In this document: positions 25,858 through 33,311 of the stretch, one piece after another | How the letters are laid out: each line of letters opens with the position of its first letter | Numbering within the stretch: the first letter of the stretch is position 1 | Assembly: GCA_946221915.1 (NCBI GenBank) | Contig: CAMIKG010000002.1 | Coordinates: forward strand, 130,511-194,510 | Reading direction: 5' to 3' | From: an uncultured Erwinia sp. | Lineage (GTDB): Bacteria; Pseudomonadota; Gammaproteobacteria; Enterobacterales; Enterobacteriaceae | DNA length: 64,000 nucleotides | The notes under the pieces: generated by a model | Seen by the model: the letters and a program-made list of their open reading frames with translations, nothing else | Database searches by the model: none | What the model was told of the DNA's origin: nothing | Position numbers and translations under genes: made by a program

Positions 25858-26046
25858 TTTTTCTGGCGCGGTTTCCCGCCGCGCCGCTTCGTTGTCATTC
25901 GATTTACCCACCGCCGCCTAAACTGCTGTTCTTACTGAACCTGCAGTGCACACCAACCCGTCGCGGATAACGGCTGGGATCACGTTTTCCTTCATCAGAA
26001 TGAGCCAGGCTGTGTTACGCATCTGAAATCGCGGAGTGGCGGCGTG

Positions 26047-27306
26047 ATGAAAAACAGTATGCTGCTGTTGGCCTGGCTGGCCTTTCTTTGTGCTGATTTT
26101 GCGCTGGCGATGCTCAGCTTGCAGGTCAGAGATGTCTGGAGTTTCTCCTCGCTGATCTGGTTTCCTGCCGGTCTGGTGCTGGGAGTGATTTGCGCACTGC
26201 GGCCGGTTTACTGGCCGCTGTGGCTGCTCAGCGCTGCGCTGGTGCATCTGCTTGCCAGTCAGCTGTATGGTCGTCCGGTAACGGTGTCGCTGATTTTTTG
26301 CGGCTATGACCTGCTGCTGCTGACGGTGACCGCACTGCTCTGGCAGCTGTGTTATGGCGTCATGTTCCGGCCTGCGAAAGTGCGTGAAATGCTGCTGCTG
26401 CTGGCGCTGTGTTGCGTGACCGGACTGATTGAGCGGCTGGCAAGCAGCTGGACGCTCTGGCTGCTGGATTATCCGACTGACCACTCGGTCTCTTTGGTCT
26501 GGATGCTGGGCTATATCCTGAGTTATATGCCGTTAACCTTTTTTACCCTCTGGCTGATAACCAGCAAAGCAGAGCGGCAGAGCGGTGTTCGCCATGTGGT
26601 GCTGGCCACTGGCTTACTGCTGGTGATGGCGCTGATCTTTTTCTCTCCTTATTCGCCATCCTCCAGCGAGCTGCGCTGGCAGGATCTGGCTCTGATCGCC
26701 TCGCTGGCCTTGCCGGTCAGCCTTGCGTTGTATGGCGAATTGCTGCTGCTGAGTGGTTTTCTCGCTGCTGCAGTTGTCATTGCGCTGAGCGCCACCCTGT
26801 TTGGTCATGGCCCTTTTCTCAGCAGCCAGCATAGTTTGCCGCAAAGCGTTCTGCTGGCGAGCAGCTATAGCGGCGTCTTTGCCTTGCCCGCGTTGCTGTA
26901 CGCCGGGATGATTGCGCAAAAAAATGCGCAGCTGGCGCGCTGGCGCGCCGGGATGCGTCTGCTGGACGAGGCGCTGCAGCAGGGGCGGTTTCAGCGTTTT
27001 CTGTTACACAACGATGGTGCGATACGCTGGCGCTACCAGTGCTGGTGGCCGCAGGACCATCATGCGCCCGTCAGCTGGCCGCAGTTTGTCGCGTGGTTAC
27101 ACCGCGACGATCGTGCTGCGGCAGAGCAGCTGCAGCGCACTGCGTCGGCTTATCCACAACATTTATCGGTGCGCATGGCTGATTTCAGCGGGCGCTTCTA
27201 TCCCGTCAGCATGGTGCTGGTGGCCTGTCAGCGGGACGCGCGCCGTTACTGTGAAGGGGTGATCTTTCCTGTTGCGCGCCAGGCGGTATCCGAGGAGGAA
27301 ACATGA
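26047..27306 (+). CDS. MASE1-domain membrane sensor protein lacking a kinase
   Basis: 419 residues: about eight or nine membrane segments (1 to about 295) with the MASE1 signature IWFPAGLVLG, then a cytoplasmic region (about 300-415) that looks PAS-like (SWPQFVAWLHRDDRAAAEQ). No histidine kinase, GGDEF or EAL motif follows, unlike usual MASE1 proteins (UhpB, diguanylate cyclases). Its stop overlaps the start of the downstream response regulator by 4 bases (ATGA), so it is translationally coupled and probably supplies a sensory or modulating subunit to the adjacent two-component pair, as UhpC/UhpB do. ATG 26047 was preferred to the GTG directly before it. Confidence 0.8.
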   Translation: MKNSMLLLAWLAFLCADFALAMLSLQVRDVWSFSSLIWFPAGLVLGVICALRPVYWPLWLLSAALVHLLASQLYGRPVTVSLIFCGYDLLLLTVTALLWQLCYGVMFRPAKVREMLLLLALCCVTGLIERLASSWTLWLLDYPTDHSVSLVWMLGYILSYMPLTFFTLWLITSKAERQSGVRHVVLATGLLLVMALIFFSPYSPSSSELRWQDLALIASLALPVSLALYGELLLLSGFLAAAVVIALSATLFGHGPFLSSQHSLPQSVLLASSYSGVFALPALLYAGMIAQKNAQLARWRAGMRLLDEALQQGRFQRFLLHNDGAIRWRYQCWWPQDHHAPVSWPQFVAWLHRDDRAAAEQLQRTASAYPQHLSVRMADFSGRFYPVSMVLVACQRDARRYCEGVIFPVARQAVSEEET

Positions 27307-27929
27307 CAATTCGCGTGATTATTGCGGATGACCATCCGGTTTTTTTACTGGGACTCCGTGGCGTGCTGGCGTCGCTGGCGGAGGATTATCAGGTGGTGGC
27401 GGAGGCGCATGAGGTGAGCGAGCTGTTTGAGCTGCTCGCCAGCCAGCCCGCAGAGCTGCTGATTACCGATCTGAATATGCCGGGCGATCTGCAGACTGAC
27501 GGTGTGCGGATGATTGCGCATATTCGTCAGCGCTATCCTGCGTTAGCGATTGTGGTGATTACGATGCTGAGCGACCCGCACATTCCGTCACTGCTGGCGG
27601 CGTATCAGGTGCAGGCCATTCTGCATAAAAACAGCCTGTCGCAGGAGCTGGCTCAGGGGTTGAGCCGCAGTGTCAGTGCCAGCCAGCCGTGGTACAGCGG
27701 GCAGTTTCAGCGCGTTACGCCACGGGAAGCGGGCAGGGCGCTGAGCGCTAAAGAGCTGGAAGTGTTACGGCTGATCGGCCAGGGATTGAGCGTGAATGCG
27801 ATTGCCGCCCGTCAGTATCGCACCAAGCAAACGATCAGTGCGCAAAAGCTGAGTGCGATGCGTAAGCTCGGGCTGGAGAATGATGCTGCGCTGTATCGTT
27901 ATCTCAGCCAGACCGGCCTGGGGCAGTGA
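27303..27929 (+). CDS. NarL/RcsB-type response regulator
   Basis: 208-residue transcription factor with an intact receiver (acidic pair in IIADDHP, phosphoacceptor D56 in LLITDLNMPGD, conserved lysine in ILHKNS) and a LuxR-type HTH (LSAKELEVLRLIGQGLSVNAIAARQYRTKQTIS). Related to BvgA/EvgA/RcsB. It starts in a 4-base overlap with the MASE1 gene and ends overlapping the hybrid kinase gene start, forming a three-gene operon. The likely phosphodonor is the adjacent BvgS-like kinase through its HPt domain. Targets are unknown; the neighbouring secretion operon is an obvious candidate but not shown. Confidence 0.88.
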   Translation: MTIRVIIADDHPVFLLGLRGVLASLAEDYQVVAEAHEVSELFELLASQPAELLITDLNMPGDLQTDGVRMIAHIRQRYPALAIVVITMLSDPHIPSLLAAYQVQAILHKNSLSQELAQGLSRSVSASQPWYSGQFQRVTPREAGRALSAKELEVLRLIGQGLSVNAIAARQYRTKQTISAQKLSAMRKLGLENDAALYRYLSQTGLGQ

Positions 27930-30715
27930 TGCTGCGCAGGCTGGTAAATGGCGTGCTGATGGTGATTTGTCTCAGTCCGCTCTCAGTCAGCAGTCATCCG
28001 CCTGAGGCTGGCATGGCGGCACCGTGGTTCAGCCCGCAGGAGATTGACTGGATCAAACGGCATCCGGTGATCAATGTGGCGATGGAGAGCAACAGCCCAC
28101 CCTATTCATTACTCAGCCGTGACGGCGAAATGATCGGGCTGGACGCCGATATCCTGCAGCGCATCGCGGAAAAGAGCGGGCTGAGCTTTAACGTTATTCC
28201 TGCTTCCGGGCCACAGGCGATCGCGGCTCTGTTGCTCAATGGCAAAGCGCAAATGACCCCGGCGCAGTCAGGCGGCGGGATGCCGTCTGCCACGCTGTTG
28301 CTGAGCGAACCCTGGGATATGCTGGAGTGGGTGATGATCACCCGTAACGAACATAGCGCGCCCGTTACGCTGCAGCCGTTAAGTCCCTTGCGGGTGGCGA
28401 TTCCGCGCGGTTACCCACTGCATGTCGCGCGGCGGCTCTATCCGCAGCTGTCCATCGTGGAAGTGGACAGCGCATTACAGGCGGTGGAGATGATGCTGGC
28501 CGGGGCGGCAGATGCCGCGTTCACCACTATTGGCAGCGCCCGCTATTTACAGGCCAGCCGTTATGGCGACCGGATTATTGTGCGCCTGCTGGACAACGCG
28601 CGTGAGCCGGAGCGTTTCGCGGTGGCCGCCTCACAGCCGCAGTTGCTGACCATTGTAAACAAGAGTCTGGCGATTATTCCGCCGCAGGAGCTGCGCGCAT
28701 TACGCAACCACTGGTTTTCGCTCGCCAGCCTCACCGTCGCTGAAGCCGGCCTGCCGCCCTGGGTGAAATTGTGGGGGAGCGCACTCCTGCTTATCGCGCT
28801 GAGTTCGGTGTTCTGGGGCAGTTATCTGGCGCGTCAGGTCCGACGCCGCAGGCAGGCAGAATACCGTTTACAGGAGCTGCTGGCCTATCGGGAAACACTG
28901 TTCAATAACGTGCCGACGCCGCTGTTTGTCTGTGCGCCGGATATGACCATCACGGCGGCGAACCGCTATTTTTGTCAGGCGATGGCGCTGACATTACCGC
29001 AGGTGGTGGGGCATCCGCTGTTTTCCCTGCACTTTTTACCCACCGACGAGCAGCAGGCTGTGCGCAGTCTGTTTCTGCGCTGTCTGGCCGGTGACCTGCC
29101 GCATTTTGTCGATCGCCAGATGCTGTTGCAGGGCGAGGCGCGGGAAGGCTATTTGTGGTTTGAAGGTTATCGTAATCCTGCGGGTGTCGTACAGGGCGTG
29201 ATTGGCGGCTGGTTCGATGTGACAGAACGCAAATCTCTGGCGCGCGAACTGCTGCTGGCACGCGATAACGCGCAGCAGGCCAGCGACGAGAAATCGGCTT
29301 TCCTGGCACGCATGAGCCATGAAATTCGTACCCCGCTGCATGCCATTATTGGCATCCTTGAGCTGGCGGTAAAGCAGCATGACGATCCCGCGTTGCAGCT
29401 GGCCTGGCAGGCGGCGGAATCGCTGCAGGGAGTGGTGGGCGATGTGCTGGATTTTTCCAGAATTGAAGCGGGCGGCATCGAGCTCACACCGCAACCCGTG
29501 CAGCTGGCGGCATTGCTGGCAAACTGCGCTGCGACTTTTCGCCCGCGGGCGCAGGAGAAGGGGCTGACGCTGCAAAGCGAACTGTTGCTGCCGGATGCGC
29601 GTCACTATCTGCTGGACAGCGTGCGGCTGATGCAGGTGATTAATAACCTGCTGCTGAACGCAATTAAATTTACCGCTGAAGGCGGCATCTGGTTGCGCGC
29701 CCGCCATGTCGGGCAGACGCAGCAGGAGGGCGATGAGATCATGATTGAAGTGGAAGACAGTGGTTGCGGTATTGCACCGGAGCACTATCAGGCGGTTATG
29801 CAGCCGTGGGTCAGGGAGGAGAGCGCCGCTACCGTGCCGGGCAGCGGGCTGGGGTTGCCGATTGCGGCGCGACTGATTGCGCTGATGGGTGGCACGCTGG
29901 TGCTGAACGAGAGTGCTGCTGGCGGTGTGCGCGCGACGATAACGCTGCGGCTGGCGCATGCCGCACCGCAGGTACCGGCGATACCCGCCGTGATGCCGGC
30001 GGCAGGTGAATCCCTGAATATCCTGGTGGTCGATGATCTGGCGGTAAATTTACAGGTACTGGCGCTACAGTTTGCCGCCAGTGAGCACTATGTTGAACTG
30101 GTGAGCAGTGGCGCGGAGGCGCTGCAGGAGGTGGCGCAGCACTATTACGATATGGTACTGACTGACTGCCAGATGCAGGGAATGGATGGCTATGCCCTGA
30201 CGCGTCAGCTGCGCGCCGATCAACAACAGCGCCAGCTGCCGCCCTATATTATCCTTGGTTGCACCGCCAACGCGTTTGCCAGCGAACATCAGCGCTGCCT
30301 CGCCGCTGGGATGGATGGTGTGCTGACGAAGCCATTGACCCGGCAGGGGTTGCTGGAAGGAGTGGCGCAGGCATGGCAGCGGGCGAATCGCACGCCAGCT
30401 GAGGGAAGCATACCTTTAAACACGCTGGCGCAGGGCGATAGCCAGCAACAGCAGCAGTTGCTGAGTGCACTGCTGACGGGACTGCAGCAGGACAGCACGG
30501 CGTTACGGGGGGCGCTGTGCAGTGATGACCGGGAACATATCGCGCAGCTTGCGCATCGTCTGCATGCGACGTTTGCGTTGTTGAACGATCAGGCTGGCAT
30601 GCGGGTCTGCTTACGCATTGAAAAATCCGCGCGTTTTGATGCGCAGACCGTGCAGACGTTATTGACGCGAGCAGAACAGGCCGTCAGCAGAATAAGCGCC
30701 AGCATCACCGAGTAA
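27929..30715 (+). CDS. BvgS/EvgS-like hybrid histidine kinase
   Basis: 928-residue phosphorelay sensor. In order: signal peptide (about 1-25), one periplasmic solute-binding (SBP_bac_3, Venus flytrap) domain (about 40-265), membrane span (about 285-305), PAS (about 320-450), HisKA with phospho-His in ARMSHEIRTPLHA (about H464), HATPase with NNLLLNAIKF, DSGCGI and GSGLGL boxes, receiver with D in VLTDCQMQGMDG (about D746), and C-terminal HPt with H in LAHRLHATF (about H876). BvgS itself has two flytrap domains, this protein one. The ATG at 27929 overlaps the regulator stop; a GTG at 27926 is an alternative start. It is the last gene of the MASE1-regulator-kinase operon. Confidence 0.9.
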   Translation: MLRRLVNGVLMVICLSPLSVSSHPPEAGMAAPWFSPQEIDWIKRHPVINVAMESNSPPYSLLSRDGEMIGLDADILQRIAEKSGLSFNVIPASGPQAIAALLLNGKAQMTPAQSGGGMPSATLLLSEPWDMLEWVMITRNEHSAPVTLQPLSPLRVAIPRGYPLHVARRLYPQLSIVEVDSALQAVEMMLAGAADAAFTTIGSARYLQASRYGDRIIVRLLDNAREPERFAVAASQPQLLTIVNKSLAIIPPQELRALRNHWFSLASLTVAEAGLPPWVKLWGSALLLIALSSVFWGSYLARQVRRRRQAEYRLQELLAYRETLFNNVPTPLFVCAPDMTITAANRYFCQAMALTLPQVVGHPLFSLHFLPTDEQQAVRSLFLRCLAGDLPHFVDRQMLLQGEAREGYLWFEGYRNPAGVVQGVIGGWFDVTERKSLARELLLARDNAQQASDEKSAFLARMSHEIRTPLHAIIGILELAVKQHDDPALQLAWQAAESLQGVVGDVLDFSRIEAGGIELTPQPVQLAALLANCAATFRPRAQEKGLTLQSELLLPDARHYLLDSVRLMQVINNLLLNAIKFTAEGGIWLRARHVGQTQQEGDEIMIEVEDSGCGIAPEHYQAVMQPWVREESAATVPGSGLGLPIAARLIALMGGTLVLNESAAGGVRATITLRLAHAAPQVPAIPAVMPAAGESLNILVVDDLAVNLQVLALQFAASEHYVELVSSGAEALQEVAQHYYDMVLTDCQMQGMDGYALTRQLRADQQQRQLPPYIILGCTANAFASEHQRCLAAGMDGVLTKPLTRQGLLEGVAQAWQRANRTPAEGSIPLNTLAQGDSQQQQQLLSALLTGLQQDSTALRGALCSDDREHIAQLAHRLHATFALLNDQAGMRVCLRIEKSARFDAQTVQTLLTRAEQAVSRISASITE

Positions 30716-30823
30716 TATCCTGTTGAGTTGCAAAAACAGTTGGGCTTAATTGATTCTGTTAATCAGTTTCCCCGCGAATGATACAGCTAACGTGTCAGGT
30801 CAGGCGTAAGATAACGGATGATA

Positions 30824-31513
30824 TTATAGTTTTATGTCAAACAGCGCAGCCCGGCTGAGCAGGAAGTACAGCTGACAGTCACTGTCCACTTTTAGCTTAT
30901 CCATGGCGCGTAATTTGTGGGCGCTGACGGTTTTAATACTGAGATTCATATGGCTGGCAATATTGGTTAAGCTTAATCCTTTACACAGCAGACGTAACAC
31001 TTCAGCTTCTTTGGGACTGATTTCATTATCATTGCTGGGATCTTTTAATAAGGTGCGCATTAAATCATTCTCAACATAGACTTCATTATTTAATACGCTA
31101 TTCATCACGCGCGCCAGCGTCTTTTCACAGATATCCATGCTGATATAACCGGCGATGCCGGAACCTAACATCATACGCACCAGGCTGGCGTGGCGGTGTG
31201 GTGAGATCACCACGATTTTCATCGTTGGAAAGCGATTGCGTAACCATTTCACCAGGCCATAACCATCCAGCGATGCCAGCGGGCTGGTTTTGTTCTCTTC
31301 GGTATTGAGTGAGTAACCGAGCAACAGCAGGTCGACAGGATTATTGCTCAGCGTATTAATTAAATCTTTTGGTGTGGAAACATCATTGATAATGGTGTAA
31401 CTGGCATCATAATTACCGGTGGAGAGTCTGCGGCTCGCAATACTATTGATCATCGATATTAACCCACAGCGAAAAAGTTTATGTTCATGGGCAATGGTAA
31501 TATTAAATTTCAT
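30824..31513 (-). CDS. LuxR-type regulator with degenerate (phosphorylation-independent) receiver
   Basis: 229 residues. The C-terminal HTH is a standard LuxR/NarL type (ISPKEAEVLRLLCKGLSLTNIASHMNLSIKTVSAHK), RcsB-like. The N-terminal receiver fold is recognisable but key residues are missing: the acidic pair is HE (IAHEHKL), the phosphoacceptor position is G66 (DLLLLGYSL), and the conserved lysine is M126 (GYISMDI). It should therefore act without phosphorylation, by ligand binding or partner dimerisation, as some atypical regulators do. It lies between the sensor operon (convergent) and the mini-LysR/secretion genes and is A/T-richer than its neighbours, suggesting horizontal origin. Confidence 0.85.
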   Translation of the reverse strand: MKFNITIAHEHKLFRCGLISMINSIASRRLSTGNYDASYTIINDVSTPKDLINTLSNNPVDLLLLGYSLNTEENKTSPLASLDGYGLVKWLRNRFPTMKIVVISPHRHASLVRMMLGSGIAGYISMDICEKTLARVMNSVLNNEVYVENDLMRTLLKDPSNDNEISPKEAEVLRLLCKGLSLTNIASHMNLSIKTVSAHKLRAMDKLKVDSDCQLYFLLSRAALFDIKL

Positions 31514-31726
31514 GATGTTTCTCTGGTAAATGAATGAGTTGGGGATATGATAACCAGTGGACTTCTCCCATGCCGAGAGGATTCTGGCTGAATTAAGAAA
31601 AACTCAGGTTATTAAAATAGCGGCTTTCCATTTTCTGACTAGTCAGATTTATCTTTTTTTTGCCTTGTGTTTAAAATTCTTTTGCTTCTGGAAAGGGCTT
31701 ATTCTTGCTTTTTTAAGGTATATGTT

Positions 31727-31993
31727 ATGCATTCTGGATTTAAAAAGATTAATGCTTTTCTTAGCGTTATTGATACCGGAAGTTTTGAAGAAGCGGCACG
31801 CCAACTCTATATCACACCTTCGGCTGTATCATTACGCTTAAGCTCACTGGAAAAAGAAGTGGGCGAAATATTGGTGGTGCGTCGCCGTCCCTGCGTTCCG
31901 ACGGAAAAAGGCAAAATATTCTATCAGCATGCGCAGAAATTACGTCTGGTAAAGACGCAGATGGATAGCGACTTTGCGCGCTCTGCTCTCTGA
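31727..31993 (+). CDS. HTH-only LysR-family protein (88 residues)
   Basis: The whole protein is the DNA-binding half of a LysR regulator: FLSVIDTGSFEEAARQLYITPSAVSLRLSSLEKEVG, then a wing (VRRRPCVPTEKGKIFYQHA) and the start of the linker helix; it stops at SAL without the effector-binding domain (full length is about 300). ATG 31727 is preceded by AAGG; longer upstream frames lack homology. It resembles the ArgP (IciA) type HTH. It is either a remnant of a truncated regulator or a small stand-alone DNA-binding protein. It is tail-to-tail with the last pseudopilin gene, stops only 5 bases apart, so the secretion operon end may have replaced its 3' part. Confidence 0.7.
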   Translation: MHSGFKKINAFLSVIDTGSFEEAARQLYITPSAVSLRLSSLEKEVGEILVVRRRPCVPTEKGKIFYQHAQKLRLVKTQMDSDFARSAL

Positions 31994-31998
31994 GCGTG

Positions 31999-32493
31999 CT
32001 AGGGCTGACAGCGTTCCGGTAACGGCGCGCTGTCATCTGCCTCGACGCGAAACGTCCAGCCGGCGTAGCTGGCGGCATGTTTAAACTCGCTGTTGTCGCC
32101 GCTGAAGCCCTCCTGCCTGAGCGGCCTGCCCATCCCTCTGCTGTACACACCAATCCAGCGCTGTTTTTTGTCATACAGCATGCCCCATTCTCCCCGCGGG
32201 CTGAGCGGTGCGGCATACTGCTGCCGCAGCAGCGCGCGCGGTGGCGTGGTGCGGTTGTCGCTCAGTAGCTGGCTGAAACGGGTCGGAAAGCATCCGTTGC
32301 CCGCCGGGCTGGTGCGATACTGGCGGATTGCCTGACGGATCTGATCGCCGGCAAACAGCAGTTGTGCTTCCTGCTCCTGCCGCCATGCTGTCTGACGGTA
32401 ATCCTGGCTGCGCATCAGCAGTAGCGCCATGACACTGAGCCAGGCGAGTAACAGCAGATAGCTGAAACCGGCCTGTGAATCACCATTCAGCAT
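31999..32493 (-). CDS. Minor pseudopilin lacking Glu+5
   Basis: 164-residue type IV pilin-like protein, the last gene of the secretion operon. The N-terminus QAGFSYLLLLAWLSVMALLLM has the prepilin peptidase cleavage context (G then F) and a hydrophobic helix, but the mature +5 position is Leu instead of the usual Glu. Loss of Glu5 is typical of the GspK-type tip pseudopilin, so a tip position is inferred. Two cysteines (C in GNGCFP and near the C-terminus PERCQP) could form a disulfide. It overlaps the upstream pseudopilin gene by 14 bases. Confidence 0.75.
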   Translation of the reverse strand: MLNGDSQAGFSYLLLLAWLSVMALLLMRSQDYRQTAWRQEQEAQLLFAGDQIRQAIRQYRTSPAGNGCFPTRFSQLLSDNRTTPPRALLRQQYAAPLSPRGEWGMLYDKKQRWIGVYSRGMGRPLRQEGFSGDNSEFKHAASYAGWTFRVEADDSAPLPERCQP

Positions 32494-32848
32494 AGGGAGT
32501 ACCCGTCAGTGATTTTTCCTGTGAACCACTGTAGATATCCATGATCTGACCATGTTCGTCCTGCTTGCATAGCCAGCTGTCGTGGCGATCGGTAATGGGG
32601 TCCAGCGGTAACTGACGCAGGTAGCCTTTCTCTACCAGCGCCTGCAGCGTATCCGGGCTTTGCTGATAATCCTGACGCCAGGCATCCAGCGACAGGCGTA
32701 AAGTATTCAGGTTATGTTTCAGCACCACTTCTTTTGCCCGTGCAACCTGCTGAAAATAGCGTGGCGCCACCAGCGTCATTAAGCTGGCGATGATCGCCAG
32801 CACTACCAGCAGTTCAATCAGCGTAAAACCCCTTTCACCATTGCGCAT
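32480..32848 (-). CDS. Pseudopilin (GspG-like)
   Basis: 122 residues beginning MRNGERGFTLIELLVVLAII: cleavage after Gly, mature Phe1 and Glu5 present, then a soluble domain with a possible disulfide/calcium-type C-terminal region ending GTPYAEW. I set the start at ATG 32848; the frame stays open upstream to 32986 but overlaps the previous gene and would precede the prepilin leader with unrelated sequence. It overlaps both neighbours by 14 bases. Confidence 0.82.
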   Translation of the reverse strand: MRNGERGFTLIELLVVLAIIASLMTLVAPRYFQQVARAKEVVLKHNLNTLRLSLDAWRQDYQQSPDTLQALVEKGYLRQLPLDPITDRHDSWLCKQDEHGQIMDIYSGSQEKSLTGTPYAEW

Positions 32849-33311
32849 AGGGGACTCCGTTAATGCCGCTTTCCGGGCTTGATGACGCCACATCGTAAAT
32901 ATCCGGGCCGCGGCTGAACTGGCCTGGCGCATCACGGCTGCTGCGGGTTTTCCAGCTTTCATGGTCGGCTTTACCGTCACAGTCACACATCGGGTCGCGG
33001 GGGATATGGCGCAGGAAGTAGATTTTACGCTGATCCGGCGACTGCTTATCCGTCACCCCTTCACTCAGCGCCAGCAGCGTTTTCGGGTAGCCGGAAGCGT
33101 TCGTCGCCATGTCGATACGTCCTGCAAGACTGGCGCGCTGATAATCGTCCAGTGCCTGGCGGATCTGGCGCAGTGCCTGCTGCAACTGCAGCTCTTTTTG
33201 CCGCTTCGCCTGTTGTTCCAGCGAGGGCAGTGCGGCGGCAGCCAGTAACGCCAGCAGGGTTAGCGTCACCATCATCTCAATCAGGGTAAACCCCTGTTGC
33301 TGACGACTCAT
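32835..33311 (-). CDS. Pseudopilin
   Basis: 158 residues beginning MSRQQQGFTLIEMMVTLTLLALLAAAALP, a classical type IV prepilin leader with Glu5, followed by a helical segment rich in Gln (KRQKELQLQQALRQIRQALDDY) and a C-terminal domain with CDCDGK and GVPYAQW. The C-terminal GxPYAxW is shared with the neighbouring pseudopilin, so the two arose by duplication. Overlaps the secretin gene by 4 bases. Confidence 0.83.
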   Translation of the reverse strand: MSRQQQGFTLIEMMVTLTLLALLAAAALPSLEQQAKRQKELQLQQALRQIRQALDDYQRASLAGRIDMATNASGYPKTLLALSEGVTDKQSPDQRKIYFLRHIPRDPMCDCDGKADHESWKTRSSRDAPGQFSRGPDIYDVASSSPESGINGVPYAQW

